A stretch of DNA of 64,000 bases from Candidatus Thermoflexus tengchongensis (GTDB lineage: Bacteria; Chloroflexota; Anaerolineae; Thermoflexales; Thermoflexaceae): the NCBI GenBank assembly GCA_016842085.1, contig JAEVEX010000016.1, positions 1 to 64,000 of the forward strand. Reading direction: 5' to 3'. How positions within the stretch are numbered: the stretch's first letter is position 1; each line of letters opens with the position of its first letter. The notes under the pieces are model-generated. The model did no database searches. It had not been told where the DNA came from and saw nothing but the letters and a program-made list of their open reading frames with translations. Of this stretch, positions 25,472 through 34,461 are shown piece after piece. The position numbers were made by a program, and so were the translations under genes.

Positions 25472-26425
25472 TCAGGCCTTTGGTTCCACTTCCATCGGTG
25501 GGAAGGCGCTCATCCCCTCCACGGTCCGGCGGAGTTCGTTCACCAGGCGTCGGATCGGGTGTTCGGCGAACTGCTCCGCGTAGTCCAGGGCCGCCATCTC
25601 CGGATCGACCTCCGGCCCATAGGCCTCCCGCAGGTAATACAGGTGGTCCATAATCCAGAGATAGAGATCGGCTTCGGTCCGACCCGGGAAATCCTCCAGC
25701 AGGCCGTGTTCGCGGATGATTTCCACCACCGGTCGATATACCTCATCATACCAGTGGGCCACCGCTTCGTCCTCCGGGATCTCGCGGCCCTGCTCGAGGC
25801 CCATAAAGTAGCGATGCACCGCGATATGCTCCAGCAGGCGCTGATATCCCCCGGCGATCGTGAACCGGATATCCGCCTCCGGGCGCAGGAGATCCAGGCG
25901 AGTCCGCTCCAGGAACTCCTCATACTCGCGAAGAATCTCCAGATCCTCCGCCTGAAGATCCGGCCCCACCGGCACCCGGCTTCGAACCTCGATCACCTCC
26001 GCTTCGATCTCCTCCCATCCCAGCGCCCGGGCCACCGAGATCCGGTGGTGGCCATCCAGGACGAAGTAAGCATCTCCTACCTTGTAAAGCCGAACGGGGG
26101 GAAGGCTGGCTTCCTGGAAAAGGACGGTGCCCACCGCGATCCAGCGATCCGCCATATGGCGACGGATCGGCAGGAAGGCCCGATCGAAGTCCTGGTATCG
26201 GTTGACGCTGCCGATGATGTGATCCAGCGGGACCCGCTGGACGCCCCGATAAACGGATCCGCGCAGGTTCAGTTTCTCTTTCACCTCATCAAACGCCAGC
26301 AGCCGGTTCGGACGCCCGGTCAGGCGGGCGATGAGCGTCCGCAGCATCGCCCGAAAGCGGGCCCTTCGATACTGCGCGATGACCTCCGCGGACACCAGCT
26401 CGTTTCCACCCAGGGTTTCCCGCAT
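25472..26425 (-). CDS. ParB/sulfiredoxin-fold domain protein (DUF4032-like)
   Basis: A 317-residue protein. The middle carries a ParB-like nuclease motif, VGDAYFVLDGHHRISVARALGWEEIEAEVIEV, preceded by VPLDHIIGSVNRYQDFDRAFLP. The C-terminal half is acidic and helical with a conserved-looking segment HWYDEVYRPVVEIIREHGLLEDFPGRTEADLYLWI (landmark, not a known site). Such proteins are found in Chloroflexota and Actinobacteria without an assigned role; they are not partition ParBs because the HTH domain is lacking. Its 5' end overlaps the metallophosphoesterase 3' end by 137 nt in another frame. Confidence 0.7.
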   Translation of the reverse strand: MRETLGGNELVSAEVIAQYRRARFRAMLRTLIARLTGRPNRLLAFDEVKEKLNLRGSVYRGVQRVPLDHIIGSVNRYQDFDRAFLPIRRHMADRWIAVGTVLFQEASLPPVRLYKVGDAYFVLDGHHRISVARALGWEEIEAEVIEVRSRVPVGPDLQAEDLEILREYEEFLERTRLDLLRPEADIRFTIAGGYQRLLEHIAVHRYFMGLEQGREIPEDEAVAHWYDEVYRPVVEIIREHGLLEDFPGRTEADLYLWIMDHLYYLREAYGPEVDPEMAALDYAEQFAEHPIRRLVNELRRTVEGMSAFPPMEVEPKA

Positions 26426-27068
26426 CGTTCACCTCGATCTCCAGCACGTAATAGGGAAATACATTGATCACCAGGGTTGGGCCGACCGGAATGATGGGCC
26501 GACGCCCGTGGAAGTGCAAATGCCCATGCAAAAAGTAGCGCGGGCGGAAGCGATCGATCAACCACCGGAACGCGGCGAAACCCTGATGGGCCGGATCCGA
26601 CCCATCGCCGATGAATCGCGGCGGGGCATGGGCGATGAAGAGGTCGATCGCCCGTCCGTAGCGATGCCGGTTCCACAGAAAACGTGGAACCAGACGGAAG
26701 ACCCGAAGCCACATCTCCTCTTCGGTGTATTGATGACAGCCCTCGGGATGATAGCGCCGGGAGCCTTCCAGTCCGCTCAGCAACAGGCCCTGCTCCCAGA
26801 CCACTGCCCCATCCAGGTTCTGCCCACCCTCCGGCGCATAGCGGATCCGGCCATCGGGGAGGAGCTCCGGCCGGTCGTGATTCCCATGAACATAGAAAAG
26901 CGGGGCGTTGAAAAGTTCCATCAGGAATTCCAGATATCCGTAAGGCAGATCCCCACACGAAAGGATCAGATGGATGGGGGAAAGCCATTCCCGGGCCTGA
27001 GGCGAGTATAACGCCTCGACCGCCTGATCGGAGACCGCCAGGATACGGAGCCGGCGTCCTTCGCTCAT
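26289..27068 (-). CDS. Metallophosphoesterase
   Basis: A 259-residue calcineurin-like phosphoesterase. Metal motifs seen are LSCGDLPYGYLE (GD), VHGNHDRPEL (GNHD), IAHAPP and LHGHLHFHGRRP (GHxH). The first DxH motif is altered to SDQAVEALY, so the His ligand is absent, as in a subgroup of these enzymes. ATG 27068 overlaps the mazG stop as ATGA and has GGGAG upstream, which fixes the start. The last 45 residues (after EVNDAGNPGWKRAG) overlap the next gene out of frame and look like low-complexity read-through, hinting that an earlier stop was lost. Substrate unknown. Confidence 0.82.
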   Translation of the reverse strand: MSEGRRLRILAVSDQAVEALYSPQAREWLSPIHLILSCGDLPYGYLEFLMELFNAPLFYVHGNHDRPELLPDGRIRYAPEGGQNLDGAVVWEQGLLLSGLEGSRRYHPEGCHQYTEEEMWLRVFRLVPRFLWNRHRYGRAIDLFIAHAPPRFIGDGSDPAHQGFAAFRWLIDRFRPRYFLHGHLHFHGRRPIIPVGPTLVINVFPYYVLEIEVNDAGNPGWKRAGVRGGHRAVSKGPLSGDAADAHRPPDRASEPAAGV

Positions 27069-27361
27069 GGCCACTCCCGCTGGTAATTTCGGGCCAGTTT
27101 CGCCATCACCGCCTCGCCCAGATCGATGCCATGCAGACGGGCCAGCTGCAGCAGATAAAGCATCACATCCGCCAGCTCATCAGCCAGCGCTTCCCGATCC
27201 GCCGTTTCCTTCCACTGGTAGAGCTCCAGCACCTCCGCCGCTTCCAGGACCAGAGAGATCGCCAGATTGCGAGGGGTCTGCGGCCGCGGCGAGTTCGGGC
27301 CATACCATCCCTTCGCCGTAACGAACTGTTCCATCGCCTCCTCGAGCGCACGCAAATCCAC
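27065..27361 (-). CDS. MazG-like nucleotide pyrophosphohydrolase
   Basis: A 98-residue MazG/RS21-C6-type all-alpha NTP pyrophosphatase, which hydrolyses (d)NTPs, often non-canonical ones, to monophosphates. The Mg-binding motifs are EAAEVLELYQW and DELADVMLYLLQLA. The GTG start at 27361 has GGAGGGAG just upstream. It is translationally coupled (ATGA) to the metallophosphoesterase. It is the first gene of a minus-strand set, divergent from dnaJ. Confidence 0.9.
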   Translation of the reverse strand: MDLRALEEAMEQFVTAKGWYGPNSPRPQTPRNLAISLVLEAAEVLELYQWKETADREALADELADVMLYLLQLARLHGIDLGEAVMAKLARNYQREWP

Positions 27362-27575
27362 GGGCTCCCTCCGGATTGGGCTTACACCACGGACCTTCCC
27401 CGGGGCTTCTGGCTTTCCCTATTTTCCTTCTCCGACGGGCTCCGGGCGAATTCCCCGGGTTACCTCTCTTTCCCGGTTGCCTCACTCCTTTGTTGAGCAT
27501 ACCGATTCTCCGGCACCCTGGTTGTAAAATCAAAAGCTGAAGGATCCTGAAATCTCCAGGAGCCGGGGCCGCGAG

Positions 27576-28496
27576 ATGGAGTTCAAGGACTACTATGCGA
27601 TCCTGGGGGTCTCCCCCGATGCCAGCGAAGAGGAGATCAAACGGGCTTACCGGAAGCTGGCGCGACAATACCATCCGGATGTCAACCCGGGTGATCGGAC
27701 GGCGGAGGAGAAATTCAAGGAAATCAATGAAGCATACGAGGTGCTCTCCGATCCGGAGAAGCGCCGCAAATACGATGAGCTCCGCCGTCAGTATGAAGCC
27801 TGGCGTCGGGCCGGTTACGATCCGGGTCAGTTCGACTGGTCTCCCTGGGTCCAGCCGGGGCGGGTGCGGGTCGAGGTGGGCGATCTGGAGGACCTGCTCT
27901 CCGGGTTCTCGGATTTCTTCGAGATGCTGTTCGGGGGCATGCCCCGGCGGACGCGAGGGTGGACCACCACCCGGATCCGGGGGCGGGATATCGAGCAGCC
28001 GGTGACGCTCACCCTGGAGGAGGCGTTTCAGGGGACCACGCGGATCATTCGCACCCGGGATGGGCGCCGCCTGGAAGTCCGCATCCCTCCTGGGGTGCGC
28101 ACGGGCGCTCGCGTTCGGGTTCCGGGGGCTGGAGAGCCCGGCTATGGCGGGCCGCCTGGGGATCTGTATCTGGTGGTCGAAATCGCTCCCCATCCCCGCT
28201 TCGAGCAACGGGATCGGGATCTCTACGCCACGTTGCCGGTTGATCTCTACACCGCTGTCCTGGGGGGCGAGGTTCCCTTCCGCCACCTGGATGGGAGGAC
28301 CCTGATGGTTCACATTCCGCCGGAGACCCAGAACGGCACACTGATCCGCCTGCGCGGGGAGGGCATGCCCTCCCCCCACCATCCGGGCGAACGGGGAGAC
28401 CTGTATCTTCGGGTTTCCATAGAACTGCCCCGCAACCTCACCCCCCGGGAGCGGGAGCTGTTTGCCGAACTGGCCCGTCTGCGCCGGGGGCGCTGA
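27576..28496 (+). CDS. DnaJ/CbpA-type J-domain co-chaperone
   Basis: A 306-residue Hsp40. The J-domain is at 1-70 with the HPD triad at 33-35 and the [23 protein letters not shown] helix. A spacer rich in Arg/Gly/Trp follows, then the two C-terminal substrate-binding beta domains ([18 protein letters not shown] to [13 protein letters not shown]). The CXXCXGXG zinc repeats of DnaJ are absent, so it is the CbpA/DnaJ type II form. It stimulates DnaK ATPase in the cytosol. It heads a plus-strand quality-control cluster with two HtrA proteases and a MerR regulator. A TAAAAT box lies at 27525-27530 but no -35 is convincing. Confidence 0.93.
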   Translation: MEFKDYYAILGVSPDASEEEIKRAYRKLARQYHPDVNPGDRTAEEKFKEINEAYEVLSDPEKRRKYDELRRQYEAWRRAGYDPGQFDWSPWVQPGRVRVEVGDLEDLLSGFSDFFEMLFGGMPRRTRGWTTTRIRGRDIEQPVTLTLEEAFQGTTRIIRTRDGRRLEVRIPPGVRTGARVRVPGAGEPGYGGPPGDLYLVVEIAPHPRFEQRDRDLYATLPVDLYTAVLGGEVPFRHLDGRTLMVHIPPETQNGTLIRLRGEGMPSPHHPGERGDLYLRVSIELPRNLTPRERELFAELARLRRGR

Positions 28497-28570
28497 CGAA
28501 CGGAGGTCTTCTGTCTCCTCCCCTGGCGGATCCCGCATGACCAGCTGATCACCATCCGGAGTGAGGACCT

Positions 28571-29749
28571 ATGGATTCGCGAATCCGAAAAGGGATATGG
28601 ATCCTCATCGGGGGAATCCTCGCGCTGAGCGCATGCCGCTCGCTTCCCCTGCGGGAACTGATTTTCGTTACGCCCACGCCAGGGTCTGGTGGCACCATCG
28701 TTGTTCCGGCAGGGCCTCCGCCGACGCCCCCGCCGATCCCATCAGGGCTTGACGAAGAGGAGCAGCGGCTGGTCGCCATCTATCAGAAGGTCCTGCCCTC
28801 CGTGGTGAATATCGATGTGGAAGGGGCGGAAGCCTCGGCCTTCGGGAGCGGATCGGGTTTTATCTATGACACCCGGGGGCACATCGTCACCAACAATCAT
28901 GTGGTGGAATTCGCTGAGGAGATCTGGGTGACCTTTTACGATGGGACGGTGGCGAAGGCCCGTGTGGTCGGGCGGGATGTCTTCAGCGATCTGGCGGTGA
29001 TCCAGGTGGACGCGCCTCCGGAGCTTCTGCGCCCCGCCGAGCTGGGGGATTCGGATCAGCTTCGGGTCGGCCAGAAAGTGGTGGCCATCGGCAACCCCTT
29101 CGGCCTGCGCGGGACGATGACCCTGGGGGTGATCAGCGCGCTGGGCCGTGCTCTGGAGACCCCCACCCGCTTCCAGATCCCGGATGTCATCCAGACCGAT
29201 GCGGCCATCAACCCGGGCAACTCCGGTGGGCCCCTGGTGGACCTCCAGGGGCGGGTGATCGGTGTCAACTCCGCCATTCGTACGGATTCCAGTGCGACGG
29301 GCATACCGGCTAACATCGGCATCGGGTTCGCGATCCCGGTGAACACGGTCAAACGCGTGGTTCCCCAGCTGATTCAGAACGGTCGGGTTCGTTATCCTTA
29401 TCTGGGGATCACCTCTACGGGCGCCATCTCGCTGGCGGAGCTGCGCGCGCGAGGATACGATGTCCCCACCACCCGTGGCGTCCTGATCCAGGAGGTGGTT
29501 CCTGATGGCCCGGCCGCCCGGGCTGGCCTGCGGGGCGGCACCCGCGAGGTTCAGGTTCGGGGGGCACGTATTCTCCTGGGTGGGGACATCATCACCGCCA
29601 TCGATAGCCATCCTGTCTCTTCCTTCGATGAGCTGGTCTCTTACCTGGTCAATCACACCGAGGCCGGACAGACAGTGACCTTAACGATCCTGCGGGATGG
29701 GCAGGAAAGGGTGGTCCAGGTGACGCTGGGAGAACGGCCCTCGCCATGA
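28571..29749 (+). CDS. HtrA/DegP-type serine protease lipoprotein (first copy)
   Basis: A 392-residue trypsin-fold protease with one PDZ domain. A lipoprotein signal (ILALSAC, lipidated C22) and a Pro/Thr-rich linker precede the catalytic domain. The triad is H110 (TNNHVV), D140 (DVFSDLAVI) and S218 (NPGNSGGPL). The PDZ domain runs from about 285 (YLGITSTGA to LGGDIITAIDSHPV). It should face outside the membrane and degrade misfolded envelope proteins. It shares the order and about half the sequence with the next gene, so the pair is a tandem duplication. Confidence 0.95.
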   Translation: MDSRIRKGIWILIGGILALSACRSLPLRELIFVTPTPGSGGTIVVPAGPPPTPPPIPSGLDEEEQRLVAIYQKVLPSVVNIDVEGAEASAFGSGSGFIYDTRGHIVTNNHVVEFAEEIWVTFYDGTVAKARVVGRDVFSDLAVIQVDAPPELLRPAELGDSDQLRVGQKVVAIGNPFGLRGTMTLGVISALGRALETPTRFQIPDVIQTDAAINPGNSGGPLVDLQGRVIGVNSAIRTDSSATGIPANIGIGFAIPVNTVKRVVPQLIQNGRVRYPYLGITSTGAISLAELRARGYDVPTTRGVLIQEVVPDGPAARAGLRGGTREVQVRGARILLGGDIITAIDSHPVSSFDELVSYLVNHTEAGQTVTLTILRDGQERVVQVTLGERPSP

Positions 29750-29804
29750 GGTCCCCGTGCCCGGAACCTGACTTACCCATCCTGGTGAGGAGGATCCAGA
29801 ACCC

Positions 29805-31001
<1,197 letters not shown>

Positions 31002-31002
31002 T

Positions 31003-31029
31003 CCTGAGCGGCCATGTGAAGCGCTCAGG
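31003..31029. terminator. Inverted repeat after the second htrA gene
   Basis: CCTGAGCG (31003-31010) and CGCTCAGG (31022-31029), an 8-bp stem with an 11-nt loop, start right after the stop codon. There is no T-tract, so it may be a weak terminator or a protein-binding site ahead of the MerR gene. Confidence 0.4.
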
Positions 31030-31135
31030 AGTTCCGTGGCCGACACGCCACGAAAACAGGAGTTGCGCAGCTGGCCTCCCCGGTAAGCCCTGACCCTCGA
31101 GGCCTGCACACCACCCGATCCTGGAGGTGAGGGCA

Positions 31136-31486
31136 ATGATGGAAATCCAGGTCAGCGCGGTCGAGGTTGTGGATGAAGATCAGCCCCGGTATCGGATCGG
31201 GACGGTGGCTGCGATGGTGCAGCTGCATCCCCAGACCATTCGCCACTATGAATCGATCGGTCTGATCTCGCCCCGGCGGGTCCGGGGTCGGATGCGTTTG
31301 TATTCCGAGCGGGATGTGGCCCGGCTGCGCCAGATCGTGGAGCTGACCCAGCTGGGTGTGAACCTGGCCGGGGTGGAGATCATTCTTCGCCTGCGAGAGC
31401 AGATCGCCGCCCTCCAGGCGGAGATCGAGCGGCTGCGGGCGATCCTCGAGACTGAGCAATTATCCTCTTCTTCAGAACCCGGGTAG
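31136..31486 (+). CDS. hspR: MerR-family regulator, HspR-like
   Basis: An about 116-residue regulator with the MerR winged HTH: YRIGTVAAMVQLHPQTIRHYESIGLISPRRVRGRMRLYSE, then a helix with LTQLGVNLAGVEIILRLREQ and a short coiled coil (IAALQAEIERLRAIL). The QLHPQTIRHYESIGL and GVNLAGVE signatures match HspR, the repressor of dnaK-type operons. GGAGGTGA sits 5 to 8 nt before ATG 31136/31139. Its place behind dnaJ and two htrA genes supports a heat-shock role. No copy of the known HAIR operator (CTTGAGT-N7-ACTCAAG) was found upstream of dnaJ. Confidence 0.85.
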   Translation: MMEIQVSAVEVVDEDQPRYRIGTVAAMVQLHPQTIRHYESIGLISPRRVRGRMRLYSERDVARLRQIVELTQLGVNLAGVEIILRLREQIAALQAEIERLRAILETEQLSSSSEPG

Positions 31487-31705
31487 GACGCTGCCGCAAT
31501 GGGTCAGGAAGAGTCGCGCTGCCGGGGAAAACCTGTCCCTCTCCCCTTCCCCGCCGCTCCATAGCGTGGGAGGGGAGGATATTTGGGAGGGGCGATTGCG
31601 CCTTTGGCACGCCTGCCGATCATTGCTTCCTCGCGCTGTCCCCAGAACGGGGCCGGCTGCGCAGCTTTCCGGTATGGAAACGAACCTGAATCCCGGGAGG
31701 TCTGG

Positions 31706-32224
31706 ATGAGCATGCGGATTATGAGCGACAACCGGCCCGTGGAGCTGGACGCGCCGCTGACGGAAAATCTGGTGAAAGAAGAGATCCGCCGCTACGAAAA
31801 CGGACCCTATCGGGCCCTGACCCTTTATCTGTGGTTTCAGACCCGGGAACGGCGGGCGATCATCCGTCTGACCGACCGCGTGCGGCAGGCGGTGCGCGAG
31901 AGCGGGATCCGCGAAGGCTTCGCGCTGGTCAGCGCCATGCACATCACCGCAGCGGTTTACGTGAACGATCATGAAGAGGGCATCATGCAGGATATGATGG
32001 AGCTCCTGGACCGCCTGGCCCCCTTCCGTCCGGATTACCGGCATCACCGCACCGGCGAGGATAACGCGGATGCCCATTTGAAAAGCCTGCTCCTCCACCA
32101 TGAAGTGATCGTTCCGGTTACCAATGGGGATCTGGATCTGGGACCCTGGCAGGAGATCTTTTACGCGGAGTTCGATGGCCAGCGCCGCAAGCGGGTCCTG
32201 GTGAAGGTCGTGGGGGTAGATTGA
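31706..32224 (+). CDS. YjbQ/UPF0047 family protein
   Basis: A 172-residue member of the YjbQ (secondary thiamine-phosphate synthase) family. ATG 31706 follows GGGAGG at 5 nt; upstream codons in frame lack coding character. The conserved end is fully present: [39 protein letters not shown] and [10 protein letters not shown]. The family's usual length is about 140, so this one carries some 30 extra N-terminal residues. A weak thiamine-phosphate synthase activity is reported for the family, but the physiological role is unsettled. Confidence 0.88.
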   Translation: MSMRIMSDNRPVELDAPLTENLVKEEIRRYENGPYRALTLYLWFQTRERRAIIRLTDRVRQAVRESGIREGFALVSAMHITAAVYVNDHEEGIMQDMMELLDRLAPFRPDYRHHRTGEDNADAHLKSLLLHHEVIVPVTNGDLDLGPWQEIFYAEFDGQRRKRVLVKVVGVD

Positions 32225-32256
32225 ACATTCTCCGGAGCGATAGGGAGGGAGGCTCG

Positions 32257-34461
32257 ATGGTTCCGCGCGCCCGCCGGGAGGGATTACTTGCCCTCTTTCT
32301 GGCCCTGGCCCTCTGGCACAGCGCTGTCAATCCCCTCCTGGAATCCTCCGACGAGCGATGGCACGTCGGTGTAATTGTTCACCTGGTGCGGACTGGAAGT
32401 CTTCCGGTTCAGATCCCCGGGCAGGAGACCCTCTGGCGACAGGAGGGGAGCCAGCCCCCACTTTACTATATGTTGCTGGCAGCCCTTACCCGGATCCTGG
32501 GCCTTCCCCTGGACGACTTCGAAGCCATTTACCATCCGAACCCCCATGCAGCACCTGGTGATGCCTCCCGGATCGCTAACCGCAACCTTGCCCTTCACGG
32601 CCCATGGGAGGCCTTCCCATGGCGGGGATCTGTTCTGACCCTCCATATCTGGCGATCGGTCTCTGCCCTGCTGGCTGCCCTCACGGTCCTTGCCACCGTC
32701 CAGGCGATCGCTCTTCTCTTCCCCCAGCGAGCGAGGCTGGCCCTGGGAAGCGGGCTCCTGGTCGCTGCCAACCCGATGTTCATTTTCATCAGTGCCTCGA
32801 TCAACAACGACAACCTCGCCCATGCGATGACGGCGCTCGCCTTATGGCTTCTCGCTCTCCGCCTCCGCCACGGCTTCTCCGCATGGCGAGTTGCGGGGCT
32901 CGGGCTGGTTCTGGGAGCCGCCGCCCTGGCGAAGCTGAGCGGCCTCGTCCTCTGGCCGGTAACCGTGTTCTTCCTGTTGGGCGTTGCCAGAAGGGAACGT
33001 CGATGGGCTCATGGGCTGCTGGAAATCGCCACGACGTTCAGCCTCGCCACAGCCGTCTGTGGGTGGTGGTTCGCACGCAACTGGTTGCTTTATCGCGACC
33101 TCACCGGCCTGTCGGTGATGTTGGAGATCGCCGGACGTCGGTCGGCCACCTGGGCGGATCTGGTGGGGGAGTTCGAGGGTTTTCGGCGCTCGTTCTGGGG
33201 TGTCTTCGGGGGGATGAACGTTCTCATGCCCTCCTGGACCTATCTTGCCCTCGATCTGTGGACGATCCTTACGGTCATCGGCCTGATTGCTGGCGTGGGA
33301 GCTCGCGCCCGGAACGCACTTCGCGTCCATCGATGGGGGGAGGAATGGGCGATCGGAGGGTGGCTGCTCGCCTATGTGGCCTTGCTGTTCGCAGCCTTTC
33401 TGCGCTGGACTTCCCAGACCATGGCCTCCCAGGGGCGATTGATGTTCCCGGCCATCGGCCCGATCGCCTTAGGCCTTTGGGCCGGCTGGGAGGGAATCGT
33501 GTCTATGATGGGCCGGGCTTGTCGATGGCTGATTCCCCTTCCGGGAGTCTTCCTGGGCTCCCTGGCCCTGTGGGCCCCTCTTCTGTGGATCGCCCCCGCC
33601 TATCGTCCTCCTTCGCTACCTCTGCCGAAGATCCCTCCCCATCGACTGGAGGCGACATTTGGGGACACATTCCGCTTGTGGGGTTACGAGGTCCATCCAT
33701 TGACGCTGACACCGGGAGAGACCATGGAGCTCACCCTCTACCTGGAGGCCCTTCGGACGCCAATCAGGGATTGGAGCCTTTTCGTCCACCTGGTGGATGA
33801 AGCGGGGATCATCCTGACCCAGGAGGACCGCTATCCCCGCCAGGGCCTGGTCCGAGCGACCACCCTGCAGCCCGGGGAGCGCTGGGCGGAGATCATCCGC
33901 CTGCGAGTCCCGGACACCGCCATTGCCCCCACGCGGCTTTCCTTCATAGTGGGCTTTTATGATCGGCGGACATGGGAACGCATGCCGACCCGAGGGTCCG
34001 AGGGGATCCCATCAGGGAACCATTTGCAATTCGGCGACCTCGCCCTCCACGCCCGGCCCGGAGCTTATCCGAACCCGGTCTCCTACCGTTTCGGCGGGCA
34101 GATCGAACTGGTGGGGTTCGAGATTGCTCCCCGGAGGGTGCGGCCGGGAGAGGCAGTGAGGCTTATCCTCTACTGGCGGGCTCTACGTTCTGTGGAACAC
34201 GATTACACCGTCTTCACCCACATTCTGGAACCCCCTCAGACCCTTTGGGGGCAGGAGGATCGCCCACCCACTCCGCCTACCTCCCGGTGGCAAGCAGGGA
34301 CCGTGTATCGGGAATCCTACACTTTGCGTGTGAAGCCGGAGACACCCCCCGGCTTCTATGAAATAGAAATCGGTCTCTACCGACCCGAGACAGGGGAGCG
34401 ACTGCGGCTGGCCGATGGTCGGGATTTCCTGATCATCGGCCGGATCCGGGTGGAGCCGTGA
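32257..34461 (+). CDS. GT-C type polytopic membrane glycosyltransferase-like protein
   Basis: A 734-residue membrane protein. The N-terminal two thirds have about 11 helices with early acidic residues on the outer loop (LESSDERWHVGVIVHL) and EGSQPPLYYMLLA, features of the GT39/ArnT-like (GT-C) lipid-linked sugar transferases. The C-terminal 240 residues hold two copies of a soluble beta-sandwich module (FGDTFRLWGYEV and FGGQIELVGFEI, each with LFVHL/VFTHI and a GFYDR/GLYRP strand). ATG 32257 follows AGGGAGGGAGG; a TTG overlapping the yjbQ stop is less likely. Start of the next gene overlaps the stop by 4 nt, so the two are coupled. Substrate unknown. Confidence 0.75.
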   Translation: MVPRARREGLLALFLALALWHSAVNPLLESSDERWHVGVIVHLVRTGSLPVQIPGQETLWRQEGSQPPLYYMLLAALTRILGLPLDDFEAIYHPNPHAAPGDASRIANRNLALHGPWEAFPWRGSVLTLHIWRSVSALLAALTVLATVQAIALLFPQRARLALGSGLLVAANPMFIFISASINNDNLAHAMTALALWLLALRLRHGFSAWRVAGLGLVLGAAALAKLSGLVLWPVTVFFLLGVARRERRWAHGLLEIATTFSLATAVCGWWFARNWLLYRDLTGLSVMLEIAGRRSATWADLVGEFEGFRRSFWGVFGGMNVLMPSWTYLALDLWTILTVIGLIAGVGARARNALRVHRWGEEWAIGGWLLAYVALLFAAFLRWTSQTMASQGRLMFPAIGPIALGLWAGWEGIVSMMGRACRWLIPLPGVFLGSLALWAPLLWIAPAYRPPSLPLPKIPPHRLEATFGDTFRLWGYEVHPLTLTPGETMELTLYLEALRTPIRDWSLFVHLVDEAGIILTQEDRYPRQGLVRATTLQPGERWAEIIRLRVPDTAIAPTRLSFIVGFYDRRTWERMPTRGSEGIPSGNHLQFGDLALHARPGAYPNPVSYRFGGQIELVGFEIAPRRVRPGEAVRLILYWRALRSVEHDYTVFTHILEPPQTLWGQEDRPPTPPTSRWQAGTVYRESYTLRVKPETPPGFYEIEIGLYRPETGERLRLADGRDFLIIGRIRVEP

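Noticed and set aside
27480-27575. HspR-type HAIR operator upstream of dnaJ
   Set aside because: Only a TTGAGC and an isolated TAAAAT are present; the inverted CTTGAGT-N7-ACTCAAG pair is missing.
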